From Fictibacillus enclensis (GTDB taxonomy: Bacteria > Bacillota > Bacilli > Bacillales > Fictibacillaceae): a stretch of 64,000 nt of DNA. The stretch's first letter is position 1, and each line of letters opens with the position of its first letter. The stretch is from the NCBI RefSeq assembly GCF_001457035.1, contig NZ_KQ758619.1, positions 372,001 through 436,000 of the forward strand, in the 5' to 3' direction. Made by a program: the position numbers and the translations under genes. Shown here piece after piece: positions 8,711-16,854 of this stretch. Below the pieces are notes generated by a model that saw only the letters and a list, made by a program, of their open reading frames with translations, did not search any database and was not told the DNA's origin.

Positions 8711-9461
8711 TCTGAACACCGCCAAGCACACCTTGTGTTTTCATAACATCCCTGAAAAATTCCTGTCTTGTCTGGTTTCCTTTGTGAAGCTGGGTGTACA
8801 GATGCCCATCCTTGATGAAAAGGATACGGCTGCAATAGCTGGCGGCCACAGGGTCGTGGGTAACCATGATGATCGTTGCGTTACGGCTCCGGTTCAGCTC
8901 AGCGAGCTTGTTCAGCAGGTCAGAAGCCGATTTCGAATCCAGTGCACCTGTCGGCTCATCGGCAAAGATGATGCTCGGCTCGTGGATAAATGCCCGTGCA
9001 GCGGAAGTGCGCTGTTTCTGTCCGCCGGAAATTTCATTCGGGTATTTGTCCTTCAGTTCATAAATGCCAAGCTCGTTCGCGATTGTATGGAACCGGTGAT
9101 CTGCCTCGGCGGGGGAGGTTTTTGTCACGGACAATGGCAGCAGGATATTTTCTTTTACCGTCAATGTATCAAGCAGGTTATATTCCTGAAAGATAAACCC
9201 GAGATGATGCTTGCGAAATTCGGCCAGTTGTTTTTCTTTCATCCCTGTAATCTCATTGCCTTCAATCATGACGGAGCCGCTGTTGATCCGGTCAATGGAA
9301 GAAAGGACGTTCAAAAGGGTCGTTTTTCCCGATCCGGATGGTCCCATAATGCTGACGAATTCCCCTTTATCAAAACTGAAATCGAGTCCTTTCAGCACTT
9401 CTTGTTTGTTAAATTTATTGCCGTAGCTTTTGTGTAGGTTTTTGGCTTCTAATATGGTCAT
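8700..9461 (-). CDS. bceA: Bacitracin-type ABC transporter ATPase BceA
   Basis: 253 residues, the length of BceA. Walker A GPSGSGKT at residues 40-47, Q-loop [12 protein letters not shown] signature SGGQKQR, Walker [16 protein letters not shown] and the switch His in MVTHDP. AAGGAG lies before the ATG. It is the first gene of the bceAB unit; the promoter gap to bceS contains a TATACT box and a perfect palindrome that fits BceR binding. One change worth noting is [14 protein letters not shown], where the usual residue after QR is V or A. Confidence 0.95.
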   Translation of the reverse strand: MTILEAKNLHKSYGNKFNKQEVLKGLDFSFDKGEFVSIMGPSGSGKTTLLNVLSSIDRINSGSVMIEGNEITGMKEKQLAEFRKHHLGFIFQEYNLLDTLTVKENILLPLSVTKTSPAEADHRFHTIANELGIYELKDKYPNEISGGQKQRTSAARAFIHEPSIIFADEPTGALDSKSASDLLNKLAELNRSRNATIIMVTHDPVAASYCSRILFIKDGHLYTQLHKGNQTRQEFFRDVMKTQGVLGGVQNEH

Positions 9462-9495
9462 GCGTTCTGCACTCCTTTTGTTTCTTGATATCTAA

Positions 9496-9501
9496 AGTAT
9501 A
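9496..9501 (-). promoter_or_regulatory. -10 box of the bceAB promoter
   Basis: TATACT on the minus strand, 34 bases upstream of the bceA start codon. No convincing -35 hexamer lies 17 bases further up, which fits a promoter that needs the BceR activator bound at 9551-9572. Confidence 0.5.
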
Positions 9502-9550
9502 AAAGGAAAGAATTCTCACTTCCTTCGATTCGCCGAACAAAAGGGAAAAG

Positions 9551-9572
9551 CATGTGACAAAGATGTCACATG
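9551..9572. promoter_or_regulatory. Perfect BceR-type operator palindrome
   Basis: CATGTGACA and TGTCACATG form a perfect inverted repeat around the spacer AAGA. BceR-type regulators are described as binding TNACA-N4-TGTAA-like repeats with a four-base spacer, which this resembles. It lies 90 bases before bceA and its right arm includes the bceS stop codon. Confidence 0.8.
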
Positions 9573-10570
9573 CCCGTAATCTTCAAGAAGTCGTTTGGTT
9601 TGGGGAACGACAGCGTAAATATGGTTCCTTTTTCCAGCTCGGATTGTACCTCAATCTCAATCAACAAAGAAACAGCGGCTTTTTTTGCCAGGTACAATCC
9701 CATGCCTGTAGCAGCATGATCCCCGTGGTGCGCTGTTGAAGTAAACCCCTTGTCAAAAATCCGAGGAAGGTCCCTCGGATCTATACCACGGCCATCATCC
9801 GCAATCCGGAGAAACGCTCTTTCGCCGTGCTTACCGGTGGAAATGACGATATCGGACTCCATGCTGTATTTGACGGCATTCGTTAGCAGCTGTCTTACAA
9901 TGAAGGAGAGCCATTTGCTGTCACTTAAAACAACGGTTTCTTCCAGCTGCAGATCAAACCCGATCCCTTTTTGAATGCACCAGGATTGAAGGGTCTTTAT
10001 TTCCGAGAACAAAAGATCCTCCAGGTCCACTTTTTCCACATACAAATCATTTTCCATAAAAGGGAGGCGCTTCTGGTGAAGCTGCTGGTCCAGAAGATAA
10101 TGAATACGAAGCCATTCATAAAGAAAAGGGTTTTTCAGCTTTTCATCCTCCAGGCGGTCGATCATCAGCCGGAGAGCGGTCAGCGGCGTCTTCACTTCAT
10201 GGATCCATCCCAGCAAATCGTCTTTTGCCTCTTCCGTTTCTTCTTGATAAAAGGCTGCTTTCTCCTTTAAATATGTACTCTGGCTGACCAGGCTGTTCTC
10301 TATGATTTTTTCAAACGGGGTTTCCGCTTCCGGCAGGCTGGTCAAATCAAAATCGTTCTCCCGTTCCTCCAGCCGCTGATAAAATTTCGTTTCCTTATGA
10401 TAGCGAAAGACCAGGAACAGGGCGAACAGTATCAGTGACAGAAAAATGACGTAAAGCACCGAACCGGCAGGGATGGAAGAATCGATATAGCAAACGGAAA
10501 GAATAGCAAGCTGAAGAACGAGGTAAGCAGCAATCCAGCTGCGCCGTTCGGAAAGGAAAGCGCGGATCAT
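9566..10570 (-). CDS. bceS: Bacitracin-sensing histidine kinase BceS
   Basis: 334 residues, exactly the BceS length. Two N-terminal membrane helices (about 13-31 and 36-56) with almost no extracellular loop, as in intramembrane-sensing kinases that read the state of the BceAB transporter. The phospho-acceptor His is in GWIHEVKTPLTALR (about residue 124); ATP-binding boxes are LLTNAVKYS, DDGRGIDPRDL and GMGLYLAKKA. The ATG overlaps the bceR stop codon, so translation is coupled. The stop codon lies inside the operator of the next transcription unit. Confidence 0.95.
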   Translation of the reverse strand: MIRAFLSERRSWIAAYLVLQLAILSVCYIDSSIPAGSVLYVIFLSLILFALFLVFRYHKETKFYQRLEERENDFDLTSLPEAETPFEKIIENSLVSQSTYLKEKAAFYQEETEEAKDDLLGWIHEVKTPLTALRLMIDRLEDEKLKNPFLYEWLRIHYLLDQQLHQKRLPFMENDLYVEKVDLEDLLFSEIKTLQSWCIQKGIGFDLQLEETVVLSDSKWLSFIVRQLLTNAVKYSMESDIVISTGKHGERAFLRIADDGRGIDPRDLPRIFDKGFTSTAHHGDHAATGMGLYLAKKAAVSLLIEIEVQSELEKGTIFTLSFPKPNDFLKITGM

Positions 10571-11256
10571 GAGCTGCCCTCTTCTAAAGCCATATAACCC
10601 TGGCCGATCTTTGTTTCGATAGAGCTGCCCAAGCCAATTTCCTCTAATTTTTTTCGCAAGCGATTCACATTCACGGTAAGGGTGTTGTCGCTGATAAACC
10701 GCTTATCGTCCCAGAGGCTGTTGATCAGATGGTCTCTGCTTACAATTTTGTTTTTTTGTTCGATGAGCAATTTCAGGATAAACATTTCGTTTTTTGTCAG
10801 TTCCACGGTTCCATCGTCATTGGATACCGTATTTCGGTCATAATCGACCGCCGCTCCGGCCCATGTCCGGAATTCCGTTTTTTCAGCATTATAGTTATAC
10901 ACCCGGCGAAGAATCGCCTGTATTTTGGCAATGAGCACATCAAAATGGAACGGCTTCTGAACAAAATCATCCGCTCCAAACTGCATCGACATCACCATAT
11001 CCGATGGATGGTCACGCGACGATAAAAAGATAATGGGTACGTTAGAATGCGAGCGGATCATCCGGCACCAATGAAAACCGTCGAATTTAGGCAGTTGAAT
11101 ATCCAGGATCACCAGGTCGGGATTAAGGTCTGTATACTCCTGAAACACAGAGTTAAAATCACTGATACCGTAAATCTCATAAGACCATTGGCTGAGCCGT
11201 TCTTTCATCTCATGAAACAGCGAGGTATCATCTTCTACAAGCAATAGTTTAAACAT
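10567..11256 (-). CDS. bceR: Bacitracin response regulator BceR
   Basis: 229 residues, OmpR/PhoB type. Receiver domain with acidic pair at residues 9-10, phospho-acceptor Asp52 in VILDIQLPKFDGFHWCR, and Lys in FVQKPFHF; C-terminal winged helix with LTKNEMFILKLLIEQKNKIV and SDNTLTVNVNRLRKKLEEIG. The sequence is very close to B. subtilis BceR as I remember it. It starts the bceRS unit, with GGGTGGTGA before the ATG. It should activate bceAB through the palindrome at 9551-9572. Confidence 0.96.
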   Translation of the reverse strand: MFKLLLVEDDTSLFHEMKERLSQWSYEIYGISDFNSVFQEYTDLNPDLVILDIQLPKFDGFHWCRMIRSHSNVPIIFLSSRDHPSDMVMSMQFGADDFVQKPFHFDVLIAKIQAILRRVYNYNAEKTEFRTWAGAAVDYDRNTVSNDDGTVELTKNEMFILKLLIEQKNKIVSRDHLINSLWDDKRFISDNTLTVNVNRLRKKLEEIGLGSSIETKIGQGYMALEEGSS

Positions 11257-11293
11257 TTTCAGTTCACCACCCGATTGTATCCTTTTTCCCCAT

Positions 11294-11299
11294 ATTATA
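11294..11299 (-). promoter_or_regulatory. -10 box of the bceRS promoter
   Basis: TATAAT on the minus strand, 38 bases before the bceR start. The matching -35 region is weak. Confidence 0.5.
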
Positions 11300-11432
11300 G
11301 CAAAAGGGTGATGGCTGCATAAGAACGAATGGATAGATCCTTGAAAATCGGGGAATGAAGGAGAATAGATATCGTATCCATAGTGAAAACGTGTGATGGA
11401 AATGGAAGAGAATAAGTGAAGGAGGGCAACCC

Positions 11433-11735
11433 ATGACAGAAAAATTCCCGCTGCCGATCGGTACGGTTGTTACACTCGAGGGTTCTGACCGCCCCGTGAT
11501 GATTTATGGCCGCATGTCGATCGCAGCTGATGAGGTGCTGTTTGATTATATTGGGTGCAGCTACCCAATCGGGCACAGTAACAGCAATAACAACGTCTAC
11601 TTTCAGCACTGCAAAATCCAATCCATCCTTCATAAAGGCTATATCTCCGACGAAGAAGAGGATCTGAGCATCAAACTCGAAGTAGAACGCGAAAGGTTAA
11701 GAAATGATGAGGAAACTAGTGAAGAAGGAAATTGA
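11433..11735 (+). CDS. DUF4176 domain protein
   Basis: 100 residues, acidic C-terminal tail. The opening PLPIGTVVTLEGSDRPVMIYGR and the later LFDYIGCSYPIGH match DUF4176, a small domain often found beside type VII secretion and LXG toxin genes in Firmicutes. No such genes are near, so this copy stands alone. AAGGAGGGCAACCC gives a strong start. The stop is followed at once by a terminator hairpin. Function unknown. Confidence 0.8.
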   Translation: MTEKFPLPIGTVVTLEGSDRPVMIYGRMSIAADEVLFDYIGCSYPIGHSNSNNNVYFQHCKIQSILHKGYISDEEEDLSIKLEVERERLRNDEETSEEGN

Positions 11736-11738
11736 GGA

Positions 11739-11770
11739 AAAAGCGTTCAGCAGGGCTGCCCGCTTTTTTA
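11739..11770 (+). terminator. Terminator of the DUF4176 gene
   Basis: AAAAAGCG and CGCTTTTTT pair around an inner GCAGGGCTGC stem; the T-run is good. Confidence 0.65.
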
Positions 11771-12402
11771 TGGGGTGTTTTATGTGTGACCCGTTTGGTG
11801 AGTAAAAGGTTGGAATTCCGTGCCGTGGAAACCTACGTTCCGTGGAATGTTGCACGAACCGCGAAAAGGGGAGTTCAGGGGAATGGGAGTTTGGCGGTCT
11901 GCCTGCATCGCTGCTACGGGACAAAACATGGAACTGCGCTGCTCCCATTCTGACTTTTTAAAGCATGTGGAAAACGATTACGATGTACTGATTCCTAAAC
12001 TTGTTCCGTATTTTATTGAAAAAGGCGGTCCAGTCATCGGTATTCAGGTCGAAAATGAATATCACGGTTATGGTAAGGATGCCTCCTACATGGCTTTTTG
12101 GGGAGATGCAATGCGTGATCGCGGCATTGACGGGGTGCTGTTTACATCTGATGGGTCTGATATGCTGAAAAACGCTTCTCTGCCCGATGTTCTTGCGACC
12201 GTGAACTTTGGCTCTCGATCTGAGGAAGGATTTGAAAAGCTGAAAAAATTTCAGCCTAATTCGCCAGCCATGTGAATAGAATACTGGAGTCACCATTGGG
12301 ACGGAGAGCATCATACGAGGGGAGGGGAGGATGCAGGCGAAGTGCTGGATGAAATGTTTAAGGCTGGAGGCTCCATCAATTTCTATGTTTCACGGAGGAA
12401 CG

Positions 12403-12417
12403 TATCGTCGGCCGATA
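12403..12417. repeat. Inverted-repeat site at left edge of the inversion
   Basis: TATCG-N5-CGATA followed by CAC. The same TATCG-N5-CGATACA pattern occurs at 12970, so the two edges of the flipped GH35 segment carry matching palindromes. Confidence 0.6.
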
Positions 12418-12969
12418 CACCGAAATTCCAGATATGGATATACCAGGAACATTGCCCTTTGTTTAGCCAGGAAGCGATACAAACGTATCGCCAATCGAAT
12501 CGGATGTAAATGTTCCTTTAAAAATCCTTGGATAACGGCAATTCAACATCCCTTTACCTTCCGAAGTATTACCAAGACACACTTCAGGTTCGAATTTATA
12601 CATTCCCCAATGATAAATGTACTGATTGTTAAGCCAAATCCACTGTGTAATCCCTTTTGGTTCCTTCAGGTTTTTACCGTAATTGGCACGTCCCATGTTA
12701 TCTACAGTATTTCCAGCATGTTTACAGGTTAAAGAGAATGAAAGATTCACCATTTGCTTTTCATCTTTCCTTATGCGGGTGTTCTCCATTCACATAAATG
12801 AACACCCGACCATTGATACCTCTTGTATCCATCTCATATTTCCCCGGAAATTCGACAGTAGTTTTATACAAAATATACCCATAGTTCTGGCAAGCCTGCT
12901 CCATAGGCAAAGGATAAACACTGTTCGTTATAGAGTCATGTCCCGCAGCCAGTCAAAACCAACATTCCA

Positions 12970-12984
12970 TATCGCTCAGCGATA
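12970..12984. repeat. Inverted-repeat site at right edge of the inversion
   Basis: TATCG-CTCAG-CGATA followed by CAT, the partner of 12403-12417. With the next bases the stem extends to TATCGCT-C-AGCGATA. Confidence 0.6.
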
Positions 12985-13198
12985 CATCACCCTATGCATT
13001 TGTGAACAGTTTTAATCTGGGAAGATATTGGCCGGAAGGTCCGCAGGAAACACTCCATCTTCCAAGACCTAAAGAAGGGGAAAATGAAATCGTGTGCTCG
13101 AGCTGAAAGAGAGTAGTTTTTGAGTTAGCTTGGGCCGATTTTTGTTCGAACAGATACGTTTGTCGAATTTAGTCGTAATCAAATCAGGATAAACCATT

Positions 13199-13291
13199 TG
13201 AAAGTAAAAGGGTGATTTTTGAACATAAATAAGAGTTTTTAAAAATAAACTCGCCTTTTTTGAAAATAAAATACCCCTAATTGAAAAAAAT
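13199..13291 (+). repeat. 21-bp phased repeat array, five units, core TGAAAATAAA
   Basis: Cores TGAAAGTAAA, TGAACATAAA, TAAAAATAAA, TGAAAATAAA and TGAAAAAAAT begin at 13199, 13220, 13240, 13261 and 13282: spacing 21, 20, 21 and 21. The 11 bases between cores are not conserved. The period equals that of the arrays at 16677 and 22133, but I see no leader here. Confidence 0.7.
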
Positions 13292-13323
13292 TGTGCAGAC
13301 ACATAAATAGCGTCGCTTCCAAT

Positions 13324-13362
13324 CAAAAAAACCGCGGCGGAAGTCAAATCCGGTGCGGTTTT
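13324..13362 (-). terminator. Terminator of the fused permease gene
   Basis: AAAACCGC and GCGGTTTT pair; read on the minus strand the second arm is followed by a run of T. It lies just behind the stop codon at 13370. Confidence 0.75.
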
Positions 13363-13369
13363 CATCGTT

Positions 13370-15787
13370 TTACCTGAAATAATATTGATCCTGGAGGCTT
13401 AGCCACCAGTGTCCCTTTGATTTTTCGGTGAAAAGGACAAGATATCGTCCTTTGAGATAGGATAATGAATCTTTTGTCTCTTTCATCGGCTTCATTTTCA
13501 TCGCCTCTTTAATATCCTTGCGGGAGCTGTCGTACTCAACCTGCATGCGGTTGATCACCCGGCTCAACCCGGAGGAAATAATGATTTGGTAGCCGTCTTC
13601 CTTGTAATAATATTCCGTTCGTTTCTCATAATCTTTCACTTTTATCGGCTTTCCATAAACGCCGTTAATGATCGACCGTTCCATTGGTCCGCCAATATAG
13701 TACTCTCTGACCCCATTGATCATTCCGTCAGCAAATTGGCTAATCGTGTCACGTTCGAGTTCCACAATGGGAATCTTCCGTTCTGTTTCCTTCGCTTCAA
13801 CTTTCTGTGCGGAGACTGCTTTTGCTCTTTGTCTGAAGTCATCCGAAAACTTGTGAACGGCAAAGAAACACAACCCAACGGCTACAGCCACGATCACGAG
13901 GGAAGCAGGATGAAAGTACTTCTTTCTTTGCCACTGTAAATCCTCAATCGTCCTTTTCAACCCCTCAAGCATCAAGTTGACCCCGAAAATGGACACCGCA
14001 AAGAACAGAACAGGAATGATAAGAAGATACGGCCGGAGCATCATTTGCCGGTAGTAGGAGCCAATCAGGCCGGACCATTCATTCGACATGGACTTCGGTA
14101 AAAGATCACCGCCAAAGACCGTGTACTCTTCAAGAACGGTGCCGCCAAAAAAGATTTGCAGCAGCCCGAGGTGGGCAAACAAAATCAGGACGTACATGAT
14201 TTGCTGAATGTAGATAAACCACAATTTCGGCAGCGTGTGCGGAAGGATATGCCTGGAAAAAACATGAAAGCGGCTGCCTCCGAGAACTTTCGCGCTGGTG
14301 ACAAACTCACGGTAACTGATCAATTCCATTTCCGAACCGATCATCACAGACACCGCAGGAACGGCAACGAGCGTCAAGATCAGAATGTAAAAGGTGCCTT
14401 TTTGCCAAAACGTCATACCTTCTGAAAGAACGACCGCGTTCAGAATAAAATAACAAAGCAGCGCAACCGGTATATAATGGGTGGAATCGACAAGCCCTTT
14501 GAGCCATTCTTTCACCCTTTGATTCATGATAAAGAACAAATAGCCGCCAGCAAAGGATAGGAGAAGCCGGGCCAGGCTGATGAAGAAAGCAAGTCCGATC
14601 GTATACTTGGCACCTGATGCGATTTTATAAAGCAGTTCAAATCCAAACTGGTCGGTGCCAAACCAGAAACGGGAAGAAGGCTCAAATGGCGCGCGCCCAA
14701 GCGCATTGAATCCATCCTTGGCATATATGACTTGAGTTTGTGGAATCTCGTTGCCAAACGCATAGTTATGGATCAGGCTTAACGCGAGGATGGAACCGAT
14801 GATGCAAAATCCAGCAACAAAAAGAGGCTGTGCAGCGACATATTGCAGCGGGCGTACGATTCGAACGAGCAAACGCTTCAGCACTCGCCACAACGGCTCC
14901 AAATTCAAGCTCGATTGAGCTGCGGCAGTTGCTGCCGCCTCGCTTTGCATGGCCCAACGGTTGGTAAACCACGATCCAAGGGCGAAAAACGCATACATCG
15001 GAAGGAAGACAAGCAGGGAGGCAACGGTAAAAATAGCTGGAAACCCGTGCTGATAGACAAAATTGGTGATGCCGCGAATGTTGAACAGGATTTCAATGAC
15101 AAGCAAATTTGAAAGCATGAACCAAAGAATCATTTTGGACTGGTGAAAAAAGTGAATTAAGGTGTTTGGCATGATGTGATGAATCAGAATATAGAGACGT
15201 GAAAGTCCCTTGCTTTTTGCATTTTCGATATACGGTTCTTCCCACTCCTCTTCCATATGAAACAGCAGAATGCGCAGGGAAAGGATAATCGGCATCACAC
15301 TTAAACAGAGAATCGGGAGAGTGTATGGCTGTGAATCTCCAAAGGCAACTACATCAAAAAGAAGCACATTTGTTTTTTTGTAAATCCAGATGATCAAAAA
15401 TTGAATCAGCACCGTAATCAAAATATCGGGAAACGACTCAAACACAAACAGAATGGACTTGGCTCCCTGATACAATCGTTTAGGAAGCAGGGAAATCAGA
15501 ATGCTGAGCAGGATCGCTAGAAATAGAGCCAGAAACAACGCGGAAAACAGCACTGTCATGGAATAGGTATAAGGCTCCCACACATCAGGAAAAAGCGATC
15601 GTTGGGCTGCCCCGGCTGGATAAGTAATATCAGCCAAATGGGACAGCTGGCTCAGCAACTCTTTCAATCCATCCGTATACTTGCTGAATTGAAAAGATGT
15701 TCCGTTAAAAGCAAACGGAACAGCCCCCATCAGCAAGATGCCAAGGATGGATGTAACAAATGTGATAAACATGCGTTTTATCAGCAT
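13370..15787 (-). CDS. Fused two-domain oligopeptide-type ABC permease
   Basis: About 805-819 residues; the frame opens at a GTG (15829) but the ATG at 15787 (MLIKRMFITFV) behind GGAGG is the likelier start. The first half is a DppB/OppB-like permease: an N-terminal helix, an extracytoplasmic stretch, helices from about residue 90, and the ATPase-docking loop (ENAKSKGLSRLYILIHHIMP). The second half is a DppC/OppC-like permease with its own docking loop (TSAKVLGGSRFHVFSRHILP). A last helix near residue 650 leads to an unrecognised domain of about 150 residues, probably outside the cell. Such permeases are normally two separate proteins of about 300 residues. No ATPase or binding-protein gene is beside it, so its partners must be elsewhere. 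Confidence 0.85.
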   Translation of the reverse strand: MLIKRMFITFVTSILGILLMGAVPFAFNGTSFQFSKYTDGLKELLSQLSHLADITYPAGAAQRSLFPDVWEPYTYSMTVLFSALFLALFLAILLSILISLLPKRLYQGAKSILFVFESFPDILITVLIQFLIIWIYKKTNVLLFDVVAFGDSQPYTLPILCLSVMPIILSLRILLFHMEEEWEEPYIENAKSKGLSRLYILIHHIMPNTLIHFFHQSKMILWFMLSNLLVIEILFNIRGITNFVYQHGFPAIFTVASLLVFLPMYAFFALGSWFTNRWAMQSEAAATAAAQSSLNLEPLWRVLKRLLVRIVRPLQYVAAQPLFVAGFCIIGSILALSLIHNYAFGNEIPQTQVIYAKDGFNALGRAPFEPSSRFWFGTDQFGFELLYKIASGAKYTIGLAFFISLARLLLSFAGGYLFFIMNQRVKEWLKGLVDSTHYIPVALLCYFILNAVVLSEGMTFWQKGTFYILILTLVAVPAVSVMIGSEMELISYREFVTSAKVLGGSRFHVFSRHILPHTLPKLWFIYIQQIMYVLILFAHLGLLQIFFGGTVLEEYTVFGGDLLPKSMSNEWSGLIGSYYRQMMLRPYLLIIPVLFFAVSIFGVNLMLEGLKRTIEDLQWQRKKYFHPASLVIVAVAVGLCFFAVHKFSDDFRQRAKAVSAQKVEAKETERKIPIVELERDTISQFADGMINGVREYYIGGPMERSIINGVYGKPIKVKDYEKRTEYYYKEDGYQIIISSGLSRVINRMQVEYDSSRKDIKEAMKMKPMKETKDSLSYLKGRYLVLFTEKSKGHWWLSLQDQYYFR

Positions 15788-16054
15788 AAAATGGAAAAAT
15801 CCTCCGATCAAAAAGGTAAATGAAGGCACAGTGAATCAGTACCCCATACCTAGAATATGTTCCATAAATTTACACTAATCTCCTTCTTTTGACGCGTTAA
15901 TTTTAAAGAAACCATCATTCGATATTACATTGTCGAAAACTTGGAACCTATTACCTGTGGAAATTGCTACAATTAGCCACTATTTATCTCAATATCTTGT
16001 GATACTCTAGTAATGAATGAGTAGATACATATAGAAATATGGGGGGATTTTACA

Positions 16055-16600
16055 TTGTCTAGTGAAAAAGAAGCATTGCTTTTTCGTTTGCAGCAGATGG
16101 AGGAAAAAGAACGATTTTTCCTGAAAGAACTTCAAAAAGAAAGAAATGAAATATATGATCGGCTGCGGGAAATTGACAGCCAGCCAAGCCTGTCATCGTT
16201 GGCTGCATTTAAAGAACCGGTGAAGGTGAGGGAAGAGGCAGCTGTTGCAGTAGAAACGGGAGTGCTGGAGGATGAAGCACCGACGGCTGTTCCTGGAAAA
16301 AAAGAGGTGGTGGAGTCATTACCCTCATCAAGCAGCAGTTCTGCTGCAGCTGCTCCAAGACCAAAGGTTTCAAACGTCCAAGCCGTAAGAGATGTTCTGA
16401 AAGACAGCAGCAAGAGCCTGACCATTTCAGAAATCAGACGTGAACTGGACAGGCAATATGGCTTATCACCAGCCAACCTGACAACCATCCTTTACAAGCT
16501 GAAAAAAGAAACGGATGCGATCACTAGCCCGGGCAGAGGCGTTTATTTTTATCAAGAGCCTGTGAACGCAGAAGGTGAAGAGCTTCAAGAGGAAGAATAA
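16055..16600 (+). CDS. Rok-like DNA-binding repressor
   Basis: 181 residues. The N-terminal coiled coil EKEALLFRLQQMEEKE through ERNEIYDRLREID closely follows the start of B. subtilis Rok, a nucleoid-associated repressor of AT-rich and acquired genes. A low-complexity linker rich in Ser/Ala/Pro (about 50-105) joins a C-terminal winged-helix-like domain (about 110-170: VRDVLKDSSKSLTISEIRRE to ILYKLKKETDAI and PGRGVYFY). This matches the Rok plan of oligomerisation domain, linker and DNA-binding domain. The start is a TTG eight bases behind GGGGGGA. A strong terminator follows. Confidence 0.72.
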   Translation: MSSEKEALLFRLQQMEEKERFFLKELQKERNEIYDRLREIDSQPSLSSLAAFKEPVKVREEAAVAVETGVLEDEAPTAVPGKKEVVESLPSSSSSSAAAAPRPKVSNVQAVRDVLKDSSKSLTISEIRRELDRQYGLSPANLTTILYKLKKETDAITSPGRGVYFYQEPVNAEGEELQEEE

Positions 16601-16610
16601 GAGAGATGAT

Positions 16611-16651
16611 GAAACCCCATGCAGACTATTATGCTGCGTGGGGTTTTCTTA
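16611..16651 (+). terminator. Terminator of the Rok-like gene
   Basis: AAACCCCATGCAG pairs with CTGCGTGGGGTTT across a nine-base loop, followed by T-rich sequence. Confidence 0.88.
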
Positions 16652-16654
16652 TCT

Positions 16655-16795
16655 TTTTATGAAAACGATGTGATTGGTGAGTAAAGGTTTAAAACGGTGA
16701 GTAAAATCTGAATTTCCGTGAGTAAAGTCTTTAATATGGTGAGTAAGCAAAACATTTCCGTGAGTGAACACAGGAAAACGGTGAGTAAACGCTAA
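16655..16795 (+). repeat. 21-bp phased repeat array, six units, core GTGAGTAAA
   Basis: A leader TTTTTATGAAAACGATGTGA (16655-16674) is followed by GTGAGTAAA or close variants at 16677, 16697, 16718, 16739, 16760 and 16781: spacing 20, 21, 21, 21, 21. The bases between cores vary, although alternate units share TTTCC or AAAAC before the core. The leader begins four bases behind the terminator. The short open frame on the opposite strand simply repeats (F/L)TH and is not taken as a gene. Confidence 0.85.
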
Positions 16796-16811
16796 ACCCT
16801 CGCCAGCACGC

Positions 16812-16840
16812 AAAAAAAGACCACCCCGGAGGGCAGCCTT
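16812..16840 (-). terminator. Terminator of the LCP gene
   Basis: On the minus strand GGCTGCCCTC and CGGGGTGGTC pair imperfectly (with G-U pairs), followed by seven T. It lies 15 bases behind the stop codon. Confidence 0.7.
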
Positions 16841-16854
16841 CTTCATCTAATTTA

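Larger units (their letters stand above)
11815..13094 (+). pseudogene. GH35 beta-galactosidase pseudogene with inverted middle
   Basis: Pieces of a glycoside hydrolase family 35 enzyme are readable in three blocks. Block 1 (plus, 11815-12402): VETYVPWN, LHEPRKGEF, EWEFGGLPASLLRD, then GGPVIGIQVENEYHGYG and LFTSDG, ATVNFGSRSEEGF, a stop codon where MCMEYW is expected (M-stop-IEYW), GEHHT, VLDEMFKAGGSINFY and FHGGT, with several frameshifts and a deletion near 11880. Block 2 lies on the MINUS strand (about 12960 down to 12447): VYPLPMEQACQNYGYILYKT, GRVFIYVNGE, VDNMGRANYG, KGITQWIWLN, DTFVSLPG, TKGNV. Block 3 (plus, 12999-13090): FVNSFNLGRYWPEGPQETLH then GENEIV. In intact GH35 proteins these follow in one line, so the middle has been flipped. 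The N terminus and about 80-100 codons after FHGGT are missing. Confidence 0.88.

Noticed and set aside
8703-9437. Long open frame (about 244 codons) on the plus strand
   Set aside because: It is the antisense of bceA, has no ribosome site and no recognisable domain.
11295-11633. 112-codon minus-strand frame upstream of bceR
   Set aside because: It overlaps the bceRS promoter and the DUF4176 gene in antisense and has no ribosome site.
12418-12480. Plus-strand protein-like stretch EIPDMDIPGT inside the inverted GH35 part
   Set aside because: It is the antisense of the GH35 fragment, whose minus-strand reading has clear family motifs.
16655-16795. CRISPR array
   Set aside because: Repeat cores are only 9-10 bases with 11-12-base gaps, far too short for repeat and spacer, and no cas genes are present.
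16649-16846. 65-codon minus-strand frame made of (F/L)TH repeats
   Set aside because: It is the translation of the 21-bp phased array; the periodicity is at the DNA level and the frame has no start signal.
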